From the NCBI GenBank assembly GCA_944392975.1, contig CALXYN010000022.1, forward strand, positions 1 to 32,644: 32,644 nt of DNA. Reading direction: 5' to 3'. This document shows, piece by piece, positions 24,313 to 31,849 of this stretch (its first letter is position 1; every line of letters begins with the position of its first letter). The notes beneath the pieces are model-generated. The model made no database searches and was not told where the DNA came from. It saw nothing but the letters and a program-made list of their open reading frames with translations. The DNA is from an uncultured Spirochaetaceae bacterium (GTDB taxonomy: Bacteria > Spirochaetota > Spirochaetia > Sphaerochaetales > Sphaerochaetaceae). The position numbers and the translations under genes were made by a program.

Positions 24313-26664
24313 ATGAGAAAGAAATCAATTCTTATGGTGTGCATTTCTGCACTCATAGCTCTTGCTGTGTTTGTGGGATGTGATAATGCACCGGTATATC
24401 CGGCATGGCCAACTGGTGGATATGTTTCACAGGTTGGAGATGTTCTCAATGGGCAGGCTTTCGATGCTTCAAAGTTCCAGGTAGTTGCTACATACCTTGA
24501 CAATAGCAAGAAGGTAATCGATGCTTCTGTTGTTTTTGAAGATGTCGACAAATCTGGAAATGTAACGGCAGGTGATACGGTTTCTTCTACAGTAGGAACA
24601 GACTATTATGGAAGCCTAGTTACTGCAACTGGAACTGTATCTGTATACAACATCGACAGTATTGATTTTACAGTTGCTGAAGGTGTTGATTACACTAGTC
24701 TTGAAGCAGGTGACTTGGCAGTAACTGCAAATTACTACAACGGAAAAGGTGAACTCGCAGCGATGCCACTTTCAAGCACAGAATATACAGTTTCTGTAAG
24801 TTCTGAGGCTGGTGAAGAAGATACAACAGTTTACACAATCACAGTCACAACAAGTGTTGGTGGAAACGTTAAGAGTTCTGAAAAAGTATCTGTTGCTAAT
24901 GAACCAGAAGTTCTTGGAACAATTGTTGGAATTACAACAATTACACCAAATAACTATTCTGTACCAGGATTCCTTTATGATGAGCTTCCTGCAATTGATG
25001 CTTCGAAGTTCAGAATTGGTGTTCTTCTTGAAGATGGAGATGCTACTTCTGGAACAGTTGACGGTGATACAATCGAAGGTCTTGAACTTGCATTTGTTGA
25101 TCAGACAACAGGTGCTGTTCTTGATAAGGCTCTTGATGAGTATGATTTCAGAAATGCAACTGACATTGGTGTAAGAGCTACATTCGAAGGCAAATCTATT
25201 TATACAGCAGATGCAATTACAGTCGATAAGGCAACTCTTACTGTTGAGTACAAGGGTGCTGGAATTGCAGAGAATGCAACACTTCCTGAGATTATTCCTG
25301 CAGATTACCGTGTTCTTCTTACTGTTGGTAGTAATAAGGCTGTTGACATCACAGAAGAAGCAAATCTTTACTATGCTGAGGGAGATTGGACAGCAACAAC
25401 TGACAAGACAATGACAGCAGATGGAATTTTTGTAGTTGCTTCTTACATGGGAATCCGCAATTCTACAAAGATTAAAGCAGGTGAGGCAGCCCCTGTAACT
25501 GTTGAATCTGTTGAGTTTACAATGGCAAAGGACTGGGCAGCTCCTGCAAAGCAGTACTACAAAGCACTTCCGCCAATTGAGGTATCTGATGTTGCTAATG
25601 TTGTTGTGACAAAGAGTGATGGAACTGTAAATGAATACTCATCAATTGTTGGTAACGATTCATTTGGTATTGCTTTCTATACAGCAGAAGGCGTAGAACT
25701 TACTGGCAAGTCAGGAGATAATGGTTTTGATACTCTTGTTAATGCGGATTCTATTCTTGTTGGTCTCCAGCTTGGTGATGAAGTATTCTATCAGGAATAT
25801 GACCTTACAACAGCTGTAGCAGAAGATGTTGAGCTGTATGCTGATTATGGTGACGTTGCATACTATGGAGCACCTGTAGACTGGACAATTAAGCTCGTAA
25901 ATAATGATGGCGTTGTTGATCCGGATTACCAGGGTGCATACACAGCATATGTTGTTGCAAATTCCAAGGCTACAAAGACGGATCTCCCTGCAACACTTTC
26001 TACTGAAGCTTCCTATAAGGTAGCAGTTGCTCTTAATGGTACTCTTAAAGAGTCTGACGATGTAACCCTTAAGGCTGGTAGCGAGTGGTATGAACTTGAT
26101 AGTAATTTTGCTGTAACATATACAGGCGATAAGATTTACATCGATGATGACCTTAACATTACTAAGACATCTTTTGATGTAACAGGTTATACATACCATG
26201 GAACAAAGACAGAAGAAGCGGCAAAACTTTCTGCTGATTCTGTAACCTTTGTTACAGGAGAGACAGTTTCTGCTACAAATACTGTATATGTAACTGTTAA
26301 ATATATTGGAAAAGATCTGGAGTCACACAGTGAAGTAGTTGCAGTGTCTGTTAATGGTACTTCTTGGGGTGAAGCACCAACGGCTACTCTTGTTTGGGCA
26401 GAAACAGAATCAAATGTAACTAGTATTCCAGCTGGAACCTATAATGTTTCTGACTTCATTGTAAAAGGATATGTAGAACATGGAGATTCTCCTGTAACCC
26501 TTATTGTAAAGCCACAGAATGGTTCTGAGGTTGCTGCAGGAACATTTACAGTCAATCAATACGAAACTGTAACATTCTCATATAGTTATGTTGGAAAGAG
26601 TGGAGAAGTTGGTCCTGTAACTTTGGAGACATTTACTGCAGCAGCACCAGCCGCAGCAAACTAA
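24313..26664 (+). CDS. large lipoprotein with tandem Ig-like modules
   Basis: Protein of 783 residues. The signal peptide has the loose spirochaete lipobox 'VFVGC', with lipidation expected at Cys23; Cys10 and Cys23 are the only cysteines. The mature chain is acidic, rich in Thr, Val and Ala, and reads as seven or eight divergent beta-sandwich modules of about 90-105 residues. Several start with a pattern like 'SIDFT' or 'SVEFT' and end in a 'V.V.Y.GK' type strand, as in bacterial Ig-like (Big) domains. No enzymatic motif is seen. Codon choice favours T or A endings more than the neighbours. A surface or adhesin-like role, perhaps glycan binding, is an inference. Expression may vary through the poly-G promoter. 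Confidence 0.75.
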   Translation: MRKKSILMVCISALIALAVFVGCDNAPVYPAWPTGGYVSQVGDVLNGQAFDASKFQVVATYLDNSKKVIDASVVFEDVDKSGNVTAGDTVSSTVGTDYYGSLVTATGTVSVYNIDSIDFTVAEGVDYTSLEAGDLAVTANYYNGKGELAAMPLSSTEYTVSVSSEAGEEDTTVYTITVTTSVGGNVKSSEKVSVANEPEVLGTIVGITTITPNNYSVPGFLYDELPAIDASKFRIGVLLEDGDATSGTVDGDTIEGLELAFVDQTTGAVLDKALDEYDFRNATDIGVRATFEGKSIYTADAITVDKATLTVEYKGAGIAENATLPEIIPADYRVLLTVGSNKAVDITEEANLYYAEGDWTATTDKTMTADGIFVVASYMGIRNSTKIKAGEAAPVTVESVEFTMAKDWAAPAKQYYKALPPIEVSDVANVVVTKSDGTVNEYSSIVGNDSFGIAFYTAEGVELTGKSGDNGFDTLVNADSILVGLQLGDEVFYQEYDLTTAVAEDVELYADYGDVAYYGAPVDWTIKLVNNDGVVDPDYQGAYTAYVVANSKATKTDLPATLSTEASYKVAVALNGTLKESDDVTLKAGSEWYELDSNFAVTYTGDKIYIDDDLNITKTSFDVTGYTYHGTKTEEAAKLSADSVTFVTGETVSATNTVYVTVKYIGKDLESHSEVVAVSVNGTSWGEAPTATLVWAETESNVTSIPAGTYNVSDFIVKGYVEHGDSPVTLIVKPQNGSEVAAGTFTVNQYETVTFSYSYVGKSGEVGPVTLETFTAAAPAAAN

Positions 26665-26672
26665 GGAACTCT

Positions 26673-26754
26673 CTTTCGAGGGAAAGCTGGGAAACCAGTA
26701 ATGTACTGTTCCGGATTCTTCTGGATCCGGGGCAGGTACTATCTTTCTAGGAGG
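26673..26754 (+). promoter_or_regulatory. structured leader with alternative pairings before a small HTH gene
   Basis: The space between the lipoprotein and the HTH gene folds well. CTGG-GAAA-CCAG (26687-26698) is a tetraloop hairpin. GTACTGTTCCGGAT (26703-26716) pairs with ATCCGGGGCAGGTAC (26725-26739) with one bulge. GGAAAG (26681-26686) can pair with CTTTCT (26743-26748), closing a three-way junction that ends exactly at the Shine-Dalgarno AGGAGG (26749-26754). It can pair instead with CTTTC upstream (26673-26677), which would open the junction. No known riboswitch consensus was recognised. The long stem could also act as a weak terminator for the lipoprotein gene. Confidence 0.45.
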
Positions 26755-26759
26755 ACACT

Positions 26760-26969
26760 ATGGAAGAAAGAGTCCAGTCCCTCCGGAAAAACAGGGTTCC
26801 AAATGAAAAGCGCCGAGAGTGCTTAGAGCTCTTTGAGCAGGGATACGGATACAAAAAGACGGCGCAACTTGCAGGACTGAATACGTATACAGTCCGAGAG
26901 TACAGGCGCAGGTTTGCACAGGGCGACAGGTCCTGGGCAGATCGGGGCGGGTCTATATCCGCTCGATGA
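26760..26969 (+). CDS. small orphan helix-turn-helix protein
   Basis: Basic protein of 69 residues with a strong AGGAGG site six bases before the ATG. Residues about 17-52 ('KRRECLELFEQGYGYKKTAQ', then 'LAGLNTYTVREYRRRF') form a predicted HTH of the transposase-N-terminus or HTH_23/IS3-OrfA kind. No catalytic part of a transposase follows: the downstream 180 bases contain hairpins and no DDE reading frame. No terminal inverted repeats were found. It may be a domesticated or truncated transposase HTH, or a genuine small regulator with its own leader and terminator. Real translation is likely, judging from the site and the tidy gene ends. Confidence 0.6.
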   Translation: MEERVQSLRKNRVPNEKRRECLELFEQGYGYKKTAQLAGLNTYTVREYRRRFAQGDRSWADRGGSISAR

Positions 26970-26977
26970 AATAGGTC

Positions 26978-26998
26978 GAAGAGAGAATAGATCTCTTC
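26978..26998. repeat. 7-bp inverted repeat after the HTH gene
   Basis: GAAGAGA (26978-26984) and TCTCTTC (26992-26998) form a perfect 7-bp stem with a 7-base loop, nine bases after the HTH stop codon. It is A/T-rich and has no proper U tract, so it is not a convincing terminator. It could be an operator for a dimeric regulator or an mRNA-end hairpin. Confidence 0.4.
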
Positions 26999-27017
26999 CA
27001 AAGTTTATTTATCTGTT

Positions 27018-27052
27018 GGTCTCGTCTGAAACATGGCGAGGCCTTCTTTTTG
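27018..27052 (+). terminator. intrinsic terminator after the HTH gene
   Basis: GGTCTCG (27018-27024) pairs with CGAGGCC (27037-27043) with one G-T pair around a 12-base loop, and TTCTTTTT follows. It separates the small HTH gene from the transporter operon starting at 27148, which therefore needs its own promoter in the intervening 95 bases; none was confidently recognised there. Confidence 0.75.
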
Positions 27053-27147
27053 AATCTTTTACTAATATATTTGAAGTCTGAATTGTACAATGACTGGTTT
27101 GGATTGTTCTTATTTCTGCCCTTAGACTGAAAATACGAGGTAGACAC

Positions 27148-28101
27148 ATGGAAAAAGGACAGACAACGGCTGTTACTGCTGAAAAGAAAAAGCAGAAGAG
27201 CAAGCTGTCTCGTGAAATTGCGAGACATCGCTCAGTTTATCTATTAGCTCTCATTCCTATGATTTACTACATCATCTTCAAGTATGTTCCAATCTGGAAC
27301 GCACAGATTGCTTTTAAGGACTTCAAGGCTGTGCAGGGTGTTGTAGGTTCAGCATGGATCGGATTTGAGAACTTCAAAGAATTCTTCAATTCATTCTATT
27401 TCTGGTCCCTTCTGAGAAATACGATAATGTATTCTGTTGGAAAGCTTTTGATATCACTGCCGCTTTCCATTCTTCTTGCTATTGCTATTTATGAATGTAC
27501 ACGTCCTGTGTTGAGGAAAATCGTTCAGACTCTTGCATATCTTCCACACTTCCTCTCCTGGGTTATCATGTATGGTATCCTTCTTACGCTTCTGGCACCT
27601 GGTGATGGTGTTTTCAACGACATTCTCAAGATGTTTGGAGGAAATTCAATCGACTTCCTTTCAAATACAAAAGCATTCCCTTGGGTTGTTCTTTTTTCTG
27701 ATGCCTGGAAGGAAATGGGATGGTCTGCAATCATCTTCATCGCTGCTCTGATGGGAATTGACGTATCTCTTTTCGAAGCTGCAATGGTTGAAGGTGCAAA
27801 CAGCTGGCAGAGAGTAAGATATATAACGCTTCCTTCCATTCTGCCTGTTATCGTCACTGTTCTCATTCTTAAGCTCGGAACAATCCTCGATGCAGGATTC
27901 AACCAGATCTTCATGCTCTATTCGCCTCAGGTTTATTCCGTTGCGGATATCATCGATACATGGGTATACAGACAAGGTCTTCTGGAGTTCAAGTTCGGTC
28001 TTGCTACTGCTGTTGGTCTTTTCAAAGGTGTATTCGGTATGATTCTCGTCCTCTTTGCCAACTGGATTTCCAAGAAGGTAACAGAGAGTGCGCTGTTCTG
28101 A
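27148..28101 (+). CDS. LplB/YteP-type ABC transporter permease
   Basis: Inner-membrane protein of 317 residues. A basic cytoplasmic N-terminus of about 27 residues precedes six membrane helices. The LplB family character is seen in 'MIYYIIFKYVPIWNAQIAFKDF' and in the EAA loop 'LFEAAMVEGANSWQRVRYIT' followed by 'LPSILP'. The start has only a weak GAGG site. With YtcP-type and large binding-protein genes directly downstream, it matches the yteP-ytcP-ytcQ importer that brings unsaturated rhamnogalacturonan disaccharides into Bacillus. The GH105 gene at the end supports the same cargo here. Confidence 0.92.
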   Translation: MEKGQTTAVTAEKKKQKSKLSREIARHRSVYLLALIPMIYYIIFKYVPIWNAQIAFKDFKAVQGVVGSAWIGFENFKEFFNSFYFWSLLRNTIMYSVGKLLISLPLSILLAIAIYECTRPVLRKIVQTLAYLPHFLSWVIMYGILLTLLAPGDGVFNDILKMFGGNSIDFLSNTKAFPWVVLFSDAWKEMGWSAIIFIAALMGIDVSLFEAAMVEGANSWQRVRYITLPSILPVIVTVLILKLGTILDAGFNQIFMLYSPQVYSVADIIDTWVYRQGLLEFKFGLATAVGLFKGVFGMILVLFANWISKKVTESALF

Positions 28102-28111
28102 GGAGGGGAGT

Positions 28112-29035
28112 ATGAAAAAGAAAGAAAAACAGCATCTCAAGCCGCAGATGCAGAATTCAAAAGTAAAACTTACAACGGCAGATCATACATTTAATATTAT
28201 TGTTGATATCTTCATGGTTATCATTCTCATCGCAATAGTTCTGCCTCTCTGGTCTACGATAACCCTCTCTTTCAGGCCAGTAGATTTCATCGGGTCAAAT
28301 CTCGATGGCATGTTCCTTGCGCCTTGGAAGTGGTCTACTGCTGCTTATGAATCGCTTCTTGGAAATGATGGATTCCTTCTGGCATTCATCAACAGTTTCA
28401 AGATTCTCATTGGTGGTGTTGTCTGTGCTCTCGTTCTTACAATACCAATGGCATATGTTCTTTCAGTAAACTCACTTCCTGGAAGAAAAATCATCAACAT
28501 GATTATTATCATTCCATATGTATTCAACGTTGGAATGATTCCTGCATACCTTCTTGTTAAGGATATTGGGCTCATCAATTCTCTGCCTGCTGTGTTCCTT
28601 CCTGGTGCTATTTCAACATACAACTTAATCATCATGAGACAGTTCTTCGTTGGAATCCCTGGAGAACTCAAGGAATCAGCGAGAATCGATGGCTGCTCGG
28701 AAATGCAGGTTCTCTTCAGAATAGTTCTGCCTCTTTCAAAGGCAATCGTAATGACAATCGGGCTTTATTATGGAGTTGCATTCTGGAATGACTTCTTCCA
28801 TGCAATGCTCTACCTCAATAATAGCTATCTCAACCCGCTCCCGATCCTTCTGAGAAACATTCTTATCGGATCTGGAATGAATGAGAACCTTGAGGTTACA
28901 GCATTCGCCAATGCACCTATTAATGCAATCAAGGCTGCATCTGTATTTATGAGTGCCATTCCGATGGTCATTGCATATCCGTTTATTCAGAAATACTTTA
29001 CAAAAGGTACTCTTCTTGGCTCTGTCAAAGGCTGA
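28112..29035 (+). CDS. YtcP-type ABC transporter permease
   Basis: Inner-membrane protein of 307 residues starting at ATG 28112, directly after AGGAGGGG; an upstream in-frame ATG at 28088 overlaps the previous gene and is not favoured. Six helices and the EAA loop 'ELKESARIDGCSEMQVLF' followed by 'PLSKAI' are present, and the C-terminus 'KGTLLGSVKG' is typical of the family. It forms the channel together with the LplB-type subunit. No ATPase gene accompanies the pair. Confidence 0.92.
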   Translation: MKKKEKQHLKPQMQNSKVKLTTADHTFNIIVDIFMVIILIAIVLPLWSTITLSFRPVDFIGSNLDGMFLAPWKWSTAAYESLLGNDGFLLAFINSFKILIGGVVCALVLTIPMAYVLSVNSLPGRKIINMIIIIPYVFNVGMIPAYLLVKDIGLINSLPAVFLPGAISTYNLIIMRQFFVGIPGELKESARIDGCSEMQVLFRIVLPLSKAIVMTIGLYYGVAFWNDFFHAMLYLNNSYLNPLPILLRNILIGSGMNENLEVTAFANAPINAIKAASVFMSAIPMVIAYPFIQKYFTKGTLLGSVKG

Positions 29036-29061
29036 GCCAGGTGAGATAAAAAGGAGGAAGT

Positions 29062-30645
29062 ATGAAAGCAAAGCGTATTATCGCTGTTTTTCTCATTGCT
29101 TTAATGGCAATTCCTATGTTTGCTAGCGGAAGCAGTGAAGCTAAAGCTACAGCAGCAGGTACACCAGAGGATCCAGTAACAATTGAACTGTGGTTTGGTG
29201 CAGCTATTACTGAGGCTGGTATGATTCCTGATGATTGGGTGGGGTATGAAATCATCCGCAATGAGCTTGGTATTGATCTCAAGCTTTCAATGCTTCCATC
29301 AAGTGAATCTGACCAGGATATGAGAATCCAGGCAACAGGTGCAGGAAACGCTCTTCCTGATATCTTCATGGTTCGCCGCCCTGTTCTTGTAAACCTTGTA
29401 AATCAGGGTCTTGTAGCACAGGTTGATGACTGCTTCGAGAAGATGCCTAATCGTACAGCTTTGATTTACGATGATGATGCAATCAGGAATGCAACAATCG
29501 ACGGACATGTTTATGGATTTGCTTCCCCTGGTGCTATCGCAAAGAATGAAGGTCTCCTGATCAGAAAAGACTGGCTCGATAACCTCGGACTTGAAATTCC
29601 TACAACAACAGATGAGCTTCTTGAAGTTCTTCGCGCATTCACATTCGATGATCCGGATGGAAATGGCCTCAATGATACATATGGATATGGCGCATTCGTG
29701 GAAACAGATGCAACACTCAAGGGCTATCCGGGATCACGCCTCTGGCCAATCATGGGCGCATTCGGAGTTGAAGGACTTTGGTGCTTCGATGCTCCAAATC
29801 AGGGCCTGAGCATCTACAAGCCGGAATTCTATGACTTCATGGTATTCCTCAAGGGTATGTGCGATGAAGGTATCATTGATCCTAACTGGCTTTCCTACAA
29901 GAAGGATGATTTCCGCGCCGCATGGAAGCAGGGAAGATTCGGTGTCATGTATGAGCAGAACGCTGCATATGCTGCAGAAGCTAACTATGCTCCATTCGAT
30001 TCAAACTTCCCAGATGGCGAATGGGTCATCATCGATGCAATAACAGGACCAGATGGACATGCATCAATTGGTGCATATGATATGAACTACAGAATCTATG
30101 CTGTTTCTCAGAGAGCAGCAGATGCTGGCAAGCTTGATAAGATCTGTGAACTCCTTGAATGGATGAGCTCTGATGAAGGCTATTACCTCCTCGGCTGGGG
30201 ACAGGAAGGCGTGAACTATGTATTCGACGAGAATGGTGTTCCTGTAGCTGGCGACCTTGGTGACAATGCTTACACAGGATCGAAGGGACAGGTCTATACA
30301 CAGCTCAGAAACCTCGTATTCTACAACAGCGATGTCGAGCTTACATCCCGCTATCCGACCTATACATGTGCTGTTTCTGGTAAGGAAATGTCTGCTCTTG
30401 TCGCTCTTCGTGAAATGCAGAGCAAGAAGTGGACAAATGCAGTTGGTTCAAGCACACTGCCGACACCAAGTGCTGACGTTCAGAGATTCTATGATCAGAG
30501 CCTCGCAGAATTCCTTTCTGGAGCTAAAGAGCTTACACCGGAGAACTGGGCAGCATTCATCGATCAGTTTAACAAGATTGGTGGAGAAGCTTGGAATGCT
30601 GAAGGTGTGGCAGCAATGGAAGCCGACGGGCTTGTGCGTGAATAA
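29062..30645 (+). CDS. large ABC solute-binding protein, LipO/YtcQ type
   Basis: Exported protein of 527 residues, the long size expected for partners of LplB/YtcP permeases. The signal peptide ends 'MFASGSSEAKA' without a lipobox Cys, as in the other binding protein of the window. A strong AAAAGGAGG site precedes the ATG. The mature N-terminus 'TIELWFG' and the 'ALPDIFMVRRP' and 'GRFGVMYEQNAAY' blocks agree with the family. The likely ligand is an oligosaccharide from rhamnogalacturonan. An intrinsic terminator follows immediately, so this abundant protein can be made in excess over the enzyme encoded after it. Confidence 0.9.
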   Translation: MKAKRIIAVFLIALMAIPMFASGSSEAKATAAGTPEDPVTIELWFGAAITEAGMIPDDWVGYEIIRNELGIDLKLSMLPSSESDQDMRIQATGAGNALPDIFMVRRPVLVNLVNQGLVAQVDDCFEKMPNRTALIYDDDAIRNATIDGHVYGFASPGAIAKNEGLLIRKDWLDNLGLEIPTTTDELLEVLRAFTFDDPDGNGLNDTYGYGAFVETDATLKGYPGSRLWPIMGAFGVEGLWCFDAPNQGLSIYKPEFYDFMVFLKGMCDEGIIDPNWLSYKKDDFRAAWKQGRFGVMYEQNAAYAAEANYAPFDSNFPDGEWVIIDAITGPDGHASIGAYDMNYRIYAVSQRAADAGKLDKICELLEWMSSDEGYYLLGWGQEGVNYVFDENGVPVAGDLGDNAYTGSKGQVYTQLRNLVFYNSDVELTSRYPTYTCAVSGKEMSALVALREMQSKKWTNAVGSSTLPTPSADVQRFYDQSLAEFLSGAKELTPENWAAFIDQFNKIGGEAWNAEGVAAMEADGLVRE

Positions 30646-30657
30646 CGCTTAATCAAA

Positions 30658-30685
30658 ACGGCTGCCTTCGGGTGGCCGTATTTTT
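30658..30685 (+). terminator. intrinsic terminator between binding protein and GH105 genes
   Basis: ACGGCTGCC and GGTGGCCGT form a 9-bp stem with two G-T pairs, closed by a stable TTCG loop and followed by ATTTTT. The Shine-Dalgarno CGGAGGAT of the GH105 gene starts directly at the end of the T tract. It is likely a partial terminator that lowers GH105 expression relative to the transporter. Confidence 0.85.
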
Positions 30686-30696
30686 CGGAGGATGAA

Positions 30697-31785
30697 ATGG
30701 ATTTACCGCTTTCGCTCAGGATGGCGAAGAGTGTTGAGAGCCGTTACAGGCCGGGCATGATGCTCTGGCATTATGAACATGGTCTTGTACTTTATGCGTC
30801 TCTCAGAAGTGCTGAGGTACATGGAGATGCTTCCGTCTATCCTTGGGTCTATTCGATGTATGATAAACTCATAGGGCAGGATGGCAGCATTGCGACATAC
30901 AGGGAAGGTGAATATAACCTCGATCAGATTAATGCAGGTAAGACTTTATTTGCACTTGCTGACAAAAGCGGAGAGGAAAGGTTTTCACTTGCCGCAGACA
31001 GATTGCATCATCAGCTTTTGAATCATCCTAGATGCAAATGCGGAGTTTTCTGGCACAAGGAAATCTATCCTTGGCAGATATGGCTTGATGGCCTTTATAT
31101 GGAAGGTCCTTTCTCAGCTGAGTATTATCTCCGCCACAATGATATTGTCGGTATTGAGGATATCGTTGAGCAGTTGAAGACTACATACAAGCTTCTTCGC
31201 GACCCTGAGACAGGTCTCCTTTATCATGCATATGATGAGTCCAGGGGAATGAAGTGGTCCAATGATGAGACAGGGTGTTCTCCTCATTTCTGGTCACGCG
31301 CGATGGGCTGGTATTTGATGGCTGTCCTTGATGTCCTGGATTATCTTCCTGAGAATCATCCGAAACGTGATGAGCTGATTGCAATTGCCATTGAGCTGTC
31401 AAATGCAGTTGCTCGTGTGCAGGATGAGAGTGGAATGTGGTGGCAGGTTACTGACGAGGGTTCAAGAAGTGGAAACTATCTTGAAACTTCCGGTTCTTCA
31501 ATGTTTGCTTATTCTTTCTTCAAAGGTGTCAGAAAAGGATATCTTGAGGCATCTTTCATTGAGAAAGCAGAAAAGGCATTGAATGGTATAAAAGAAAAGT
31601 ATCTGAGGGAGGATGAGAACGGCAATCTTCACCTTGGTGGAATTTGTTCTGTTGCCGGCCTTGGCGGCAATCCTTATCGCGATGGAAGTTTCAGGTATTA
31701 CATATCTGAAAGCATCCGAGTTGATGACTTCAAGGGAGTAGGGCCGTTCATCCTGGCTTGTGTTGAAGAGGAAATTCGCAAATAG
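30697..31785 (+). CDS. unsaturated rhamnogalacturonyl hydrolase, GH105 (YteR-like)
   Basis: Cytoplasmic (alpha/alpha)6-barrel enzyme of 362 residues, close to YteR in length. It hydrates and cleaves the unsaturated galacturonyl residue from rhamnogalacturonan lyase products, releasing 4-deoxy-keto-uronate and rhamnose. Asp131 in 'WLDGLYMEGPFSAEYY' corresponds to the catalytic Asp143 of Bacillus YteR; 'FWSRAMGWYLMAVLDVLDYLP' and 'ETSGSSMFAYSFFKGVRKGYL' are family blocks. It is the last gene of the importer operon, behind a partial terminator. No signal peptide is present, in keeping with action on imported disaccharides. Confidence 0.93.
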   Translation: MDLPLSLRMAKSVESRYRPGMMLWHYEHGLVLYASLRSAEVHGDASVYPWVYSMYDKLIGQDGSIATYREGEYNLDQINAGKTLFALADKSGEERFSLAADRLHHQLLNHPRCKCGVFWHKEIYPWQIWLDGLYMEGPFSAEYYLRHNDIVGIEDIVEQLKTTYKLLRDPETGLLYHAYDESRGMKWSNDETGCSPHFWSRAMGWYLMAVLDVLDYLPENHPKRDELIAIAIELSNAVARVQDESGMWWQVTDEGSRSGNYLETSGSSMFAYSFFKGVRKGYLEASFIEKAEKALNGIKEKYLREDENGNLHLGGICSVAGLGGNPYRDGSFRYYISESIRVDDFKGVGPFILACVEEEIRK

Positions 31786-31821
31786 AACCTCTTTGATGTC
31801 TACTTCGGAGCCTTTTGGCTC

Positions 31822-31847
31822 AGCGGGCTTCGGCCCGCTTTTGTTTT
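31822..31847 (+). terminator. strong intrinsic terminator after GH105
   Basis: AGCGGGC and GCCCGCT form a perfect 7-bp GC-rich stem around TTCG, followed by TTTTGTTTT. A second small hairpin (GAGCC-TTTT-GGCTC) lies just upstream. It ends the transporter/GH105 operon and sits against the stop codon of the convergent membrane-protein gene; the minus-strand tail is not U-rich. Confidence 0.92.
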
Positions 31848-31849
31848 AA

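Noticed and set aside
26673-26754. c-di-GMP-I riboswitch, suggested by the GAAA tetraloop hairpin next to a longer stem
   Set aside because: The conserved CGCAAAGCC-type joining sequence is missing, so it is listed only as an unassigned leader.
26665-27147. Insertion sequence around the small HTH gene
   Set aside because: No DDE catalytic frame, no terminal inverted repeats and no target duplications were found, so an insertion-element call is not supported.
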